A stretch of DNA of 64,000 bases from Spirochaetota bacterium (GTDB lineage: Bacteria; Spirochaetota; Spirochaetia; Sphaerochaetales; Sphaerochaetaceae), in NCBI GenBank assembly GCA_023401595.1, contig JAEXDQ010000053.1, forward strand, positions 62,001 to 126,000. The letters run 5' to 3'. Below the pieces are notes generated by a model. It had not been told where the DNA came from, made no database searches, and worked only from the letters and a program-made list of their open reading frames with translations. Positions 50,714-59,945 of the stretch are shown one piece after another (position 1 is the stretch's first letter; the number at the start of each line of letters is the position of its first letter). A program made the translations under genes and the position numbers.

Positions 50714-51979
50714 ATGAAAAAATTTTTGACCATCTGGGCCGGTGAACTGGTTTCGAACATCGGTAGCGGAATGACGGCCTTCGCCCTTTCCATCTATGTC
50801 CTCCAGCTTACCGGAAGCGTCACATGGGTATCCGTGGTGACGATGCTCGCATACCTTCCGACGATTCTGCTGAACCCGCTCGGAGGGTTGCTCGCCGACC
50901 GGTTCGACCGCCGTCTGATGATGATCTGCGGCGACCTGTTCTCCGCGCTGGGGCTCCTCTATATCTTGATCGGCATCAAGACTGGACATGGAGGACTCGG
51001 CCCGGTTCTTGTCGGGGTGACGGTCAATTCCGTATTCATCTCTTTGCTCGACCCATCCTACAAAGCCACTGTGACCGACCTGTTGACCGCCGAGGAGTAT
51101 GCGAAGGCGAGCGGTCTGGTTCAGATGGCGTCGAACGCCAAATATCTGGTTTCTCCGGCGCTCGCGGGACTGCTCCTAAGTGTCGCCGATATCAGTGTGG
51201 TTCTCGTGATCGATATCTGCACCATATTCGTAACGGTTCTCACAGTCTCGGTCGTCAGAAAAAGCATGGCGGTCGTCAAGCCCAGAAGCGGCGAGTTCCA
51301 TTTCTTCGGGGAGATGAAGGAGGGCCTGCGGGCGATCACCGCCAATCGGGGCGTAGCGCTGCTCGTGGCGCTCATGGCGTTCATGTGCTTCTTCATCGGG
51401 TTCATCCAGACGTTGATGGTTCCGATGATCCTGCCGTTGAGCGATGCCCGGACCGTCGGAATTTTTGAATCGATCAGCGCCATAGGGATGCTGGCGGGGA
51501 GCGTCGTGATCGGCATTCATGGAATCAAGCGACATCATGCGCGAATCCTCGTAATCGCCTTGATCTTCTGCGGCGGGTTCATGGCTTTGACGGGGTGCGG
51601 TACGAACTTGTGTTTCATCCTGATAGCCTGCGTACTGTTTTTCGCTACGCTTCCGTTCGTCAATACCTGCGCCGACGTGTTGATTCGCGTGAGTATCCCG
51701 AACGATGCGCAGGGTCGTGCCTGGGGCATGATCAGCCTGTTGACGCAGATCGGCTATGTGGTCGTCTACGCCAGCTGCGGCGTTCTCGCCGACCATGTGT
51801 TTGAACCGATGCTTTTGGAGGACGGCGTCCTGGCGCATAGTGTGGGACGGATTATTGGAACGGGCCCGGGGAGGGGGATCGGTTTCATGCTGGTTCTCGC
51901 GGGAATCGCCATGGTGGTGGTCGCCATCGTCCTTGGCACCCGCAGGAGCATCCAGACGATCAAGGTCGGCGAACGATGA
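50714..51979 (+). CDS. MFS exporter (MFS_3 / macrolide- or siderophore-efflux type)
   Basis: A 421-aa transporter with about 12 helices. The first helix IWAGELVSNIGSGMTAFALSIYVLQLTGS and the loop motif NPLGGLLADRFDRRLMMI are typical of MefA/EntS-like drug exporters. The ATG at 50714 is chosen at the start of helix 1; the ribosome site is weak, so translation is probably coupled to tetR. Its stop overlaps the truncated FtsX gene by 4 bp. Confidence 0.85.
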   Translation: MKKFLTIWAGELVSNIGSGMTAFALSIYVLQLTGSVTWVSVVTMLAYLPTILLNPLGGLLADRFDRRLMMICGDLFSALGLLYILIGIKTGHGGLGPVLVGVTVNSVFISLLDPSYKATVTDLLTAEEYAKASGLVQMASNAKYLVSPALAGLLLSVADISVVLVIDICTIFVTVLTVSVVRKSMAVVKPRSGEFHFFGEMKEGLRAITANRGVALLVALMAFMCFFIGFIQTLMVPMILPLSDARTVGIFESISAIGMLAGSVVIGIHGIKRHHARILVIALIFCGGFMALTGCGTNLCFILIACVLFFATLPFVNTCADVLIRVSIPNDAQGRAWGMISLLTQIGYVVVYASCGVLADHVFEPMLLEDGVLAHSVGRIIGTGPGRGIGFMLVLAGIAMVVVAIVLGTRRSIQTIKVGER

Positions 51980-52173
51980 ATCTGAACCTGAACCTGAAGA
52001 TGCTCCGGAACGATTTTCGGCGGAACCGCGGGATCAACCTTTCCCTGGCGTTGTTCATGACGCTGGCGACCGGGCTTGTGGTTGCCGCGGCCGTTGTCGT
52101 GACCCAGCTGTTCGTATCCATGACCGGGATGTACCGGGTCGCGGATCCGCCGCATTTGATAAAAGAGTATTAA
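51976..52173 (+). pseudogene. FtsX-type ABC permease truncated after about 60 codons
   Basis: The 65 codons give a charged N-terminus and one strong transmembrane helix (NLSLALFMTLATGLVVAAAVVVTQLF), as in the start of large FtsX/MacB-like permeases (usually 400-1000 aa). The match stops near 52155, where sequence turns AT-rich. Overlap with the MFS gene (ATGA) shows it was once the next gene of the tetR operon. In another frame the adjacent DNA encodes a C-terminal-looking tail ending KEQKQ at 52235, probably from a different gene. Confidence 0.65.
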
Positions 52174-52352
52174 GCGAATCATTAAGGCTCCTTGTTGAAG
52201 TGCTCTTACCGTATGCAAAAGAACAGAAGCAATAGGCAATGTTCGTAATTGAAAATGCATCTTATCATAACTGTAAGTCTACAAATTGCAGATATATGAA
52301 AAACTGTTAGTTAAAATTTGACAGTTTGCGATATAAAGTTTATTCTTTGCTT

Positions 52353-53681
52353 ATGACTATTGAAGAGATTAAGGATAAGATTCTGGATGACCAGGAACTG
52401 GTTACCGATAGAAGTTATTTCAAAAGGGATTATTCTCTCCTTCCTCGGGAAGGGTTTGCTATTGTACTGACAGGTACAAGGCGCAGCGGAAAATCTTCTT
52501 TACTTAGGTTATATGCCCAGAACCTGATAAAAGAGGGGGTAGGACAGAATAGGATCTGTTATCTTTCCTTCTTTGATAGTTCTTTTCCGGCAAATGAGTG
52601 CAGGATCGATCAAATTGCTAAAGCGTTCTATTCTCTTTACCCAGCTTCAATGAAGGAAACTGTTTACTTTCTATTAGACGAAGTACAGAAGCTGGATAAG
52701 TGGGGAGAAGGGGTATCGCGGTTGATGGATAAATACGACTGCAGGGTAATCGTAACTGGTTCTTCTGCTAAATTTCTTTCTACCGATATTGCAACAGAAC
52801 TAAGAGGCAGAAGTATTTCAAAAAAATTCTTCCCTCTCTCCTTTAGAGAATTCTTGCGCTTCAATGGAAAAGAACTTGGCCGCTCTGATAGTTTCAGTGA
52901 AAAAGAGCAAATTGAGCTCATGAACCTTTTTGAGCTATACGTTGAAAGAGGCAGCTATCCAGCTCTCTACAACATTGATAGCAAAGAAGAGCGAAGGGAA
53001 ATCCTTTCCTCTTATTTCTCAATGACATTCTCAATTGACTTGATTGAACGTTTTGAAGTGACAAAGGCTAATGTACTTCAGGTTTTATTGAAGAGACTTG
53101 TTCTTACCTCAGGTACCCCATTATCCCTCAGAAGACTCAAACACTATATGGATAGCATCGGAGTCAAAACCTCTTTGGAAACCATTTCCTCTTACCTTGA
53201 GATGGTTAAAGATACCATGTTCATGAGAGAGCTCAAGATTCTAGGTAATGAAAACGTGCAGAATACCAATCCTATAAAACTGTATACCGCGGATCATGTA
53301 ATGCCCTCTCTTTTCTATTCCTTTACTAAGAACACTGGTCTGATGTACGAGCATATAGTCTTTTCCGCTTTGCAAAGGAAGTATCAGAATATCTTCTACT
53401 ATAAGACCAAGTCAGGGTATGAGATTGACTTTGTAGTCACAGATGGACTTAATAAAGCGATGATGCTTGTGCAGGTCACTGACGATTATGAAACTGCAAA
53501 GGAAAGGGAAAACAGAAGCTTCTATGAAGCAGTCAAAGAGCTTCGATGTGATAATTGTTTTATCGTCACTAGGGAAACAATGGAAGAGATAATGATGGAA
53601 GGAAAAACAATCAGGATTCTGCCTATCTGGAGATTCTTGTTGCTTTTGGATTCGGAGAAGCTCCTTTTGAGTCGGAGTTAA
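52353..53681 (+). CDS. AAA ATPase with DUF4143 domain
   Basis: A 442-aa protein: Walker A GTRRSGKSS (41-49), Walker B VYFLLDEVQ near 106, sensor region VIVTGSSAKFLS, ELRGRS arginine region, and a C-terminal DUF4143 nuclease-like fold (IFYYKTKSGYEIDFVV with the D-E-V-type residues). These ATPases are very common in archaea and gut bacteria, often mobile, with unclear roles. Codon use and base composition are much AT-richer than the neighbours, indicating transfer. No convincing ribosome site precedes the ATG. Confidence 0.85.
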   Translation: MTIEEIKDKILDDQELVTDRSYFKRDYSLLPREGFAIVLTGTRRSGKSSLLRLYAQNLIKEGVGQNRICYLSFFDSSFPANECRIDQIAKAFYSLYPASMKETVYFLLDEVQKLDKWGEGVSRLMDKYDCRVIVTGSSAKFLSTDIATELRGRSISKKFFPLSFREFLRFNGKELGRSDSFSEKEQIELMNLFELYVERGSYPALYNIDSKEERREILSSYFSMTFSIDLIERFEVTKANVLQVLLKRLVLTSGTPLSLRRLKHYMDSIGVKTSLETISSYLEMVKDTMFMRELKILGNENVQNTNPIKLYTADHVMPSLFYSFTKNTGLMYEHIVFSALQRKYQNIFYYKTKSGYEIDFVVTDGLNKAMMLVQVTDDYETAKERENRSFYEAVKELRCDNCFIVTRETMEEIMMEGKTIRILPIWRFLLLLDSEKLLLSRS

Positions 53682-53728
53682 TGCTCTTTGGGTATCAATG
53701 CTCAGCAACTAACTCAAAGAATGGGAAA

Positions 53729-53973
53729 TCAGAAATCCATTGCGGCCTCGTCCAGTAGAAACTGTTCTATTCCGATATAGAGAATTCCATAGTCATCATT
53801 ATAGGTTAGAGGATTGACTCTAATTTCATCTCCTCTATCCTTGAAAGAAGCGAGAATATCAGAAGAAAGCATGCAGGAGTTACTGCCAGTGACATAGATA
53901 TCTGCATTCTTGATCTTCATAAAACCTAAGAGCACATCGACAAATCCAATCTTCTCGCTTTCAACATAGGGGA
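53729..53973 (-). pseudogene. Internal fragment of a second AAA/DUF4143 ATPase
   Basis: About 80 codons on the minus strand carry the central block EKIGFVDVLLGFMKIKNADI...YVTGSNSCMLSSDIL...RGDEIRVNPLT, the sensor region of DUF4143-type ATPases, with neither Walker A upstream nor the C-terminal domain downstream. The right border at about 53973 coincides with return to high-GC sequence, so it marks the edge of the AT-rich patch. Confidence 0.75.
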
Positions 53974-54014
53974 TCGGTGTACCGGTGGCGGAGCGGAACG
54001 GCATGGAGCGTCGG

Positions 54015-54647
54015 TCAGATTGAGAACGCGGCCAGTCCCCCGCCTTTCTTTGTCGTGGCGAGCCACAGCCCGAGGTTGACTTCCTTCATTTCCCCGTTGT
54101 CGAGGAGCATGATCGTGAGATCGTTTCCCTGCGCCTTGTCCATCGCAACGGCCGTGACCCAATGCCATTCGTCCAAGCCCGGTTCTTTCCCGGTGTCAAG
54201 CGTCAGAAGAGCCACTGGTATGTCCCGCTGAATGTAGTCTTTGAGAAAATTCTCCACCGCCGCGAGGCCTACGTATTTTGCGGGGACGATATCCAGCTTG
54301 TCCTTGGTTCCTTTGTATCCATGGGCTTCCAAAAGGCTGGGAACTCCTTTGAGCAACAGGTCAGCCGTAGGGATTCCATGTATCGTGGGCGTGACATGCT
54401 TCCAGACATCCTCCATTCTGGCCCGATAGGTTTCTTTTGGCATCGGCCGGGGAGCGTCCAGTCTGTCGTTTCTGGTCAGATAGAGGAAAATGTTGGTGAC
54501 GGTGGTGGGGCCGCATCCGGAGAGCCGCTGCCACTTCGTGTGGAACCACTCCTGGTCGCCTCCCATGGCTGTTTTGCCAGTCGATGGATCAGATATCGCA
54601 AACGCTTCGATGTCGCTGAGCCGGTATGTCATTTGTTCGTATTTCAT
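54015..54647 (-). CDS. C39-like papain-fold cysteine peptidase
   Basis: A 210-aa protein without signal peptide. The N-terminal block WQRLSGCGPTTVTN supplies the catalytic Cys45 and helix; DEWHWVTAV supplies His162; LLDNGEM (Asp183/Asn184) completes a C39-type triad. Such enzymes process leader peptides or act as cysteine peptidases with unknown targets. Next to a radical SAM/SPASM enzyme, which makes a role in peptide modification possible but unproven. Confidence 0.7.
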   Translation of the reverse strand: MKYEQMTYRLSDIEAFAISDPSTGKTAMGGDQEWFHTKWQRLSGCGPTTVTNIFLYLTRNDRLDAPRPMPKETYRARMEDVWKHVTPTIHGIPTADLLLKGVPSLLEAHGYKGTKDKLDIVPAKYVGLAAVENFLKDYIQRDIPVALLTLDTGKEPGLDEWHWVTAVAMDKAQGNDLTIMLLDNGEMKEVNLGLWLATTKKGGGLAAFSI

Positions 54648-54737
54648 CTTGCAATAGACCTTTTCTGAAAATATACATAAAAATACGTTTTTATTCTCCC
54701 GTTGTGCGGAAAAATGAACCGAATGTGAGGTTCAATT

Positions 54738-54992
54738 TCACATTTCATCGAAAAAACCGACGATTGACCGGATATCGTCCGTCTTGAGCGCCGTCAGTCC
54801 TGCGTCAAAAGCCCCCGCGCTAGCTGAGACTGAATGGGGGGATGTAGGAAAGGGAGGGAGCCCCGGCATTGCCGGGACTCCCTCTGACAATAAGAGAAGA
54901 AACTGTATCTGCTCATCGAAGGGTAGGCGTTCCTTCAGAGCATCACATTCGACTATAAGATATTGCCGATACCGCCATAATGCGTTAGACAT
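54738..54992 (-). CDS. Doubtful 84-aa ORF crossed by a terminator-like hairpin
   Basis: The first 36 residues (MSNALWRYRQYLIVECDALKER...) look protein-like, but there is no ribosome site and the frame then passes through the perfect hairpin at 54854-54884 into Pro/Ser/Ala-rich sequence. Probably a truncated gene whose end is non-native. Confidence 0.25.
   Translation of the reverse strand: MSNALWRYRQYLIVECDALKERLPFDEQIQFLLLLSEGVPAMPGLPPFPTSPHSVSASAGAFDAGLTALKTDDIRSIVGFFDEM
54854..54884. terminator. GC-rich symmetrical hairpin
   Basis: GAGGGAG-C-CCCGGC, ATT loop, GCCGGG-A-CTCCCTC: 13 paired positions. Minus-strand reading is followed by CCTTTCC. Likely the terminator of the radical SAM transcript. 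Confidence 0.6.
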
Positions 54993-55035
54993 TTATCTGC
55001 TGGTGTCTTGTTATAGGACATAAGCAGTATAGTGT

Positions 55036-55176
55036 CTATTTCTTTATCTTCCCGTTTTGGGCGACGAATACCTTGCCCTGGTATCGCCATCGCGTTCCGT
55101 TGCTAGCTTGCCGAGATACCTGTATTCCAGCGTTTCGGCATTTCAGTGGTGTCTTATCGCACCGGAAGGTCACCAT
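55036..55176 (-). CDS. Small ORF (46 aa) 15 bp downstream of the radical SAM gene
   Basis: ATG at 55176, stop at 55036, same strand as the radical SAM gene and only 15 bp after its stop. The peptide is basic, with Cys 6 and Cys 13, ending GKVFVAQNGKIKK. No ribosome site is evident, though coupling to the upstream stop is possible. Could be a modified-peptide precursor, a small DNA/RNA-binding protein, or the tail of a decayed gene. Confidence 0.3.
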   Translation of the reverse strand: MVTFRCDKTPLKCRNAGIQVSRQASNGTRWRYQGKVFVAQNGKIKK

Positions 55177-55191
55177 GCCAGCGAGCCTAGG

Positions 55192-56556
55192 TCAACGGGT
55201 TCTGATGCTCTGCCGGGGATGTTTTTTCCATATTTCATCAGCCTTGACTGCCCACGCTTCCGCTTTTTGCTCACATTTGTCGGCGAGCGCATGTACATCC
55301 TCTGGATGCTGCAAGTCGGTTGATTTAGCTTTTGCCGCGTCGACCATCTCCGGTAACCGGCTCGGATTGTCCAGCAGGGGGCATGGCCTGAGCATGTTGT
55401 CGTTGAACGGCTGGTTCTGGTGGTACGCCATGAACAGCGGCGACTGATACGCTTCAAGCAACGTCTTGTCCTTGATGTTGCTGTCCGAGTAGTGGATGAA
55501 CGCGCAAGGTTCGATGTCCCCGTTCGCGTTGATGTGGAGATAGTATCGGCCGCCTGCGATACATCCGCCGACATATTCGCCATCGTTCCAGAAGTCGAGC
55601 GTGAACAACGGCTTCGTCTTTCGGAATTCTCGAATCTTGTCGTACATGAAGGCCCGCTGTTCGGCTGTGACCATCAACTCCGGCACCGCGTCCGCGCCGA
55701 CCGGCATGTAGGTGAAGAACCAAGCGAATTTCGCGCCTTTTGCAATCATGTCGTCGAAATAGGCTTCGCTACCGATAACCTCATAATTCTTGCTGGTATA
55801 GCAGCAGGAGATGCCGAACGGAAGCTTGTGGGATTTGAGTATGTCCATCGCTTTGATCACGGCGGAGTAGGTTCCCTTGCCACGGCGGAAGTCAGTCGCC
55901 TCCTCAAAGCCCTCCACGCTGATGGCCGGGATGAAATTGCCCACTTCCAGCATTTGTTCGGCGAACGCGTCATCAATTAGCGTCGCATTGGTGAATGACA
56001 GGAACATGCAGTCGGGATGTTTCTTGCACATGGTGATGATGTCGTTCTTGCGTACCATCGGCTCCCCGCCGCTATAAAGGTACATGAACGTCCCCATCTC
56101 CTTTCCTTGGGTGATGATGGAATCCCACTGCTCTATGCTCAGGTTGAGCTTGTTGCCGTATTCCGCGGCCCAGCAGCCGGTGCAGTGGAGGTTGCATGCG
56201 GAGGTCGGGTCCATCAGTATCGCCCATGGAATACTGCAATTGTACTTCTCCCTATATTCCTTCTGCCGTTTCATGCCGATGATTGTCGCATTGATGATGA
56301 AGTTCTCAAACATCGTCCGTCTGACTTTAGGGTTGATATCGGTCCACAGACTGTGAATCAAGGTCGCCCAGTTACTGTCGTTTTTCTGCATCTCAGTGCG
56401 AATCATTTCGATTTTTTTCGCCTGCGCATGCTCCTTGTCGTGTTTGTCCAGCCAGTCCAGAATCTTGGGGATGTTCTCCTCTGGATTGTCATCCAACCAG
56501 CTGATAGCTTTCTTCAGCCCCCAGCTTTTCACGATTTCACTATACGTCTTGTCCAT
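55192..56556 (-). CDS. Radical SAM protein with SPASM-like C-terminal domain
   Basis: A 454-aa enzyme: about 110 N-terminal helical residues (with LDDNPEENIPKILDWLDKHD), the radical SAM Cys motif C-N-L-H-C-T-G-C (121, 125, 128), YSGGEPM near 160, and a C-terminal region with further cysteines (GGCIAGG..., IEPCAFIHYSD, RPCPLLDNP) expected to hold an auxiliary 4Fe-4S cluster. This is common in peptide maturases but also in other enzymes, and the substrate is unknown. AGGAGAGG precedes the ATG. Confidence 0.85.
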   Translation of the reverse strand: MDKTYSEIVKSWGLKKAISWLDDNPEENIPKILDWLDKHDKEHAQAKKIEMIRTEMQKNDSNWATLIHSLWTDINPKVRRTMFENFIINATIIGMKRQKEYREKYNCSIPWAILMDPTSACNLHCTGCWAAEYGNKLNLSIEQWDSIITQGKEMGTFMYLYSGGEPMVRKNDIITMCKKHPDCMFLSFTNATLIDDAFAEQMLEVGNFIPAISVEGFEEATDFRRGKGTYSAVIKAMDILKSHKLPFGISCCYTSKNYEVIGSEAYFDDMIAKGAKFAWFFTYMPVGADAVPELMVTAEQRAFMYDKIREFRKTKPLFTLDFWNDGEYVGGCIAGGRYYLHINANGDIEPCAFIHYSDSNIKDKTLLEAYQSPLFMAYHQNQPFNDNMLRPCPLLDNPSRLPEMVDAAKAKSTDLQHPEDVHALADKCEQKAEAWAVKADEIWKKHPRQSIRTR

Positions 56557-56752
56557 GCTGTACCTCTCCTTTTATTGTCCGGTACCTAAAATATATGCAG
56601 GGACGTTCGTTTACGAATTAGACAGTGGTATCCTGTTGCCCAGTTTTTAGACAGTACATGCAAAATGTCCTAAATTGAGGTATCGATAGGAGTTCCGACA
56701 GACCCAGATACCTTCCGCTGAGGGGTGATACGGGGCCAGCAGCTGCTTCGAA

Positions 56753-56794
56753 GCTACCGTAGGGCTACCCCTGGGCTACCGTAGGGCTACCCCT
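56753..56794. repeat. Two 20-bp direct repeats with a dispersed 14-bp core
   Basis: GCTACCGTAGGGCTACCCCT occurs at 56753 and again at 56775 (22-bp period). Its last 14 bases also form the right arm of the terminator at 41974-41998. The remaining gap 56557-56752 shows only a TTCGT-N2-ACGAA near-palindrome (about 56606) upstream of the radical SAM gene. Confidence 0.75.
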
Positions 56795-56813
56795 AGACAA
56801 TTGTAGGGTGGTG

Positions 56814-56858
56814 AAAAAAAGATGCTGCAAAGTCATGTTCCATGACATTCGCAGCATC
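56814..56858 (-). terminator. Intrinsic terminator of the coiled-coil protein gene
   Basis: On the minus strand GATGCTGC (56851-56858) pairs with GCAGCATC (56821-56828), with an inner GTCATG/CATGAC stem, followed by a run of seven T (56814-56820). Confidence 0.85.
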
Positions 56859-56885
56859 CCTGTGTTTGTAGCTTGGAGGTTTGGC

Positions 56886-58043
56886 TTAGAGGCTTTCCTT
56901 CAGTTCCTCGATCCGTTCCTTAGAAACGCCCGGAATGGAACTGTGTGCGACACGTTCACTCAACGGAATGATGTTCTCGGACAGGTTCGAATCTACAGGA
57001 TTGAGCCGCGGTTGCTTGCGGTAGCGGACTTCTTTTTCCAACAACCAGGACGCGACGGCGGCGTATTCGTCGCTTGCCCGTTCTAGGGATATGGCCTTTT
57101 CGTAGGCGATCAACCCTTTTCGTTTCAACCCGTCCCGCTCCTTGCGCAGCGCGGCCCGTTGTGAATTCAAGAGTTTTCGTTGTTCTTCCGTTGCATCCTT
57201 CGGGGTCTTGGCGGCTTTTAGCTCCGCTTCCTTCGCCTCTAGTTGAGAAACGATGTCCTTGTGTTCGAGGATTGCTTTGTCCGCTCCCGCCGCGGTCTGG
57301 CGAGCGAATCTCAGCAGTTCAAGCTTCGGTACACGTTTCAGTTTCTGATAGAGCTGCACTACCTCCTCGGCGGCGCTTGCGTCTTCTTGCAGCTGTTCTT
57401 CGACAAGCCCTTCGTCCGTCTGCGCCGGATCTGTCGCAGTACTGGTTGCTTCGACGGCTTTTTCAATCGCCATGGCTTCGTGGACTGCCGCCTGCGCTTC
57501 AACCGGAGCGTCTGTTTCCTGTTTTTCCGGATGTACATCGGAATCCGGCTTCTGCTGGACGGCTATCTCCTTGTCTTCAACCGCTTCGGTGGCGGGGGAT
57601 GGAGCGGCAACGGTTGCCGGTTCTTCCATGACCGATATCACCTGATCGGTCTTCATTTCCGCGTCCGTTGCTTTCGACTGGACGATGACGGATACCGGAG
57701 CTTCTTCTTTTTCTTTGGATACTGCCGGAGTACGGCTTTCCATGGCGGGGGGAGAAGACTTCTGTTTCTTTTTCCGGCCGAACACCCTCTGGAACAGTCC
57801 TGGCTTCTTATTTTTAGGAGCATTCGTTACGGGGCGCAGGGCAGGAGGTTCCACGATCTGGCCTTTTGTAATCGAAGGCTTCGGAGCCGGCTTCAAGGCT
57901 TCCATCCGACGTCTCTCAGCGGCTCTCTTTCTGAGCAACGCTTCCCGTTCAATCGCAGTCATCTGAACGCCTTCAAACTGTACGTAGGATGCTTTTGGCC
58001 GTTCGCGGCGTTTTGAAGTGAGCTTGATATACTTGTTCGACAT
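56886..58043 (-). CDS. Unknown 385-aa protein: basic head, low-complexity linker, coiled coil
   Basis: Residues 1-80 are strongly basic (KLTSKRRERPK, LFQRVFGRKKKQK); 85-215 are Pro/Glu/Ala/Thr/Val-rich and probably unstructured; 215-330 form a long charged coiled coil (LEAKEAELKAAKTPKDATEEQRKLLNSQ...). No signal peptide and no enzyme motif. The basic head suggests nucleic-acid or membrane binding. ATG at 58043 follows GGGAGG. Monocistronic, with its own terminator. Confidence 0.6.
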   Translation of the reverse strand: MSNKYIKLTSKRRERPKASYVQFEGVQMTAIEREALLRKRAAERRRMEALKPAPKPSITKGQIVEPPALRPVTNAPKNKKPGLFQRVFGRKKKQKSSPPAMESRTPAVSKEKEEAPVSVIVQSKATDAEMKTDQVISVMEEPATVAAPSPATEAVEDKEIAVQQKPDSDVHPEKQETDAPVEAQAAVHEAMAIEKAVEATSTATDPAQTDEGLVEEQLQEDASAAEEVVQLYQKLKRVPKLELLRFARQTAAGADKAILEHKDIVSQLEAKEAELKAAKTPKDATEEQRKLLNSQRAALRKERDGLKRKGLIAYEKAISLERASDEYAAVASWLLEKEVRYRKQPRLNPVDSNLSENIIPLSERVAHSSIPGVSKERIEELKESL

Positions 58044-58353
58044 CGATCTGCCTCCCGAAAATAGGTTTCGTGAACTCATTCTCCAAATTATTATGCAGCA
58101 GACATCGCCATGGATGATGAATCTGGCTACAACGGAATCTGTGATTTGTCTCACGGGTTATATAGACAATGTACAACGAAATTGTATTTGACGCAAACTA
58201 TAACTCTAGGAATTGTTGTGAGATATATGACATTGTGTTTTCAGTTTGCAGTAGCCGCCGTCGTTTTTCATAGGATCGTCTGTAAAGTTTGATTGTAAAT
58301 GAGCCGACCGACTGATATTCCGTTTCATATAGAACGGAAAAAGCACGAATGAC

Positions 58354-59601
58354 CTATGATATCTCGCTTTCCGCTACCTGCTTGATGGCGGAAGGGGCGG
58401 CAAGGGACCTCTTTCGGTAGACGATGATTCCGAGAAGCATCAGACAGGCGCCGGAACCTATCAGCAGCCATTGAATCGGTATTCTGTCGGCCAACGGACC
58501 GTAGACGAGCATGCTTGTCGGAGCCACCAGGTTGCTGATGATGCTCCATAGCGAGAACACCCGTCCAAGATACTGCTGGTCCACCACTTCTTGGATCAGC
58601 ACCGTGGAGGCGGTGCCCATCAGCGGCATGAACAGACCCGCCGCCAGCATCATCGCCAGATAGAACAGGAAGTTCGTGGCGAAGCCCATCATCATGAAAG
58701 TAAGACCAAACCATGCGGTTCCGAAGGCCATGGTGACGAACCTGTTCTTCCAACCTCCCCAAAGCGATACGAACACACCGCCAGTCAAAGTCCCGACCGA
58801 CCAAGCCAGTTCATTCGCGGTCAGATACCATACCGCCGACCCGAAGGTCCGTTCGACCAGCAAGGGCGTCAGAAAAATCGCCGGGGACATCAGCAGAATA
58901 TAGAAGGCGAAAAAAATCAATTCTGCCGATACCACTTTATGACCTTTCGTATAGACGAACCCCTGTTTCAGGTCCTGCCAGAGCGTCAATCGGGTTTTGA
59001 TTCTTTCATAGGGCCGAATCTTGAGCGTGAGCATGATGGCGATGGCGACGGCCGCTGTGATTACATCGACAAGCAACGACCAGTTGAACCCCAGCAGCGA
59101 CAGGATCAACCCTCCGACCGCCGGGGATACCAATGTGATCATCGAGTTTACCGTGCTGTTTATTCCATTGAAACGAGTCAACTGTTTCTGCGGAACGATC
59201 TGGGGGAGTATCGCCTGTACAGCGGGGGTCTGCACCCCTTGTCCGGCCGACCTGATGCATAGGACGAAATAGATCATCCACAAGGATTGATAACCGTTGA
59301 ACAGGAAGCCCGCGAGGATCAATGTCGCGATTGCGATGAACAGGTCTGCTCCGACTATCAGCAGCTTCCGGTTGTATCGGTCCGCCCATACTCCGCCGAA
59401 CAAGGAAACGGCCATGTGGGGCAGACAGGTACACAGGACCGAGATCATCATGACTTTTCCAGATGATGTCTGTAATGTCAGCTGCCAAGTGATGGAATAG
59501 CTGACGATCATGGAGCCGAACAGCGAAATCGTCTGGCTGGCAAGGAACAGGATGGCCGTGGGAAGCCATCGTTTGTGTGGTGTGGGCTCTATTTGATTCA
59601 A
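58354..59601 (-). CDS. MFS transporter (MFS_3 type)
   Basis: A 415-aa inner-membrane transporter with about 12 helices; ILFLASQTISLFGSMIVSYSITWQL and FGGVWADRYNRKLLIV are the drug-exporter signature. The TTG at 59601 is chosen because GGAGGG stands just upstream and the family's N-terminus begins there; no ATG fits. A paralogue of the exporter at 50714. The gap 58044-58353 is AT-rich near 58160-58230 without a recognisable gene. Confidence 0.85.
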   Translation of the reverse strand: MNQIEPTPHKRWLPTAILFLASQTISLFGSMIVSYSITWQLTLQTSSGKVMMISVLCTCLPHMAVSLFGGVWADRYNRKLLIVGADLFIAIATLILAGFLFNGYQSLWMIYFVLCIRSAGQGVQTPAVQAILPQIVPQKQLTRFNGINSTVNSMITLVSPAVGGLILSLLGFNWSLLVDVITAAVAIAIMLTLKIRPYERIKTRLTLWQDLKQGFVYTKGHKVVSAELIFFAFYILLMSPAIFLTPLLVERTFGSAVWYLTANELAWSVGTLTGGVFVSLWGGWKNRFVTMAFGTAWFGLTFMMMGFATNFLFYLAMMLAAGLFMPLMGTASTVLIQEVVDQQYLGRVFSLWSIISNLVAPTSMLVYGPLADRIPIQWLLIGSGACLMLLGIIVYRKRSLAAPSAIKQVAESEIS

Positions 59602-59945
59602 GATATTCCCTCCGATGCCTGTTGAGGAAAGACGAGACCTTCCAGAAATAAAGCTTGCTGAACAATCGAAACCGATTCGCCGAAAGAAACGACACCTCCG
59701 TCTCCACGACGTGGACATGACGGCTGCTACCGATGGAACGCCGGTGCGAACGCGGTTGTGATCAGGGCCGCTAGGAGCGGCGGACTATACAAGACAAAAC
59801 CACATATCTATTCCTTCGGGGTAGAATTATATAGGTAGCAAAGCATGAAACAAACTGTAGCGTCAAGTGCGTACCTGACGGCTCCGATTCCAAGGGCGTT
59901 TGGGAGTTTCTACGGCAGACTGTGCCGTAAAATCGAGGACGGCGT

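Noticed and set aside
52160..53973. Insertion sequence or integrative element
   Set aside because: Composition is foreign, but no transposase, terminal inverted repeats or target duplication could be seen; kept as a horizontally acquired patch only.
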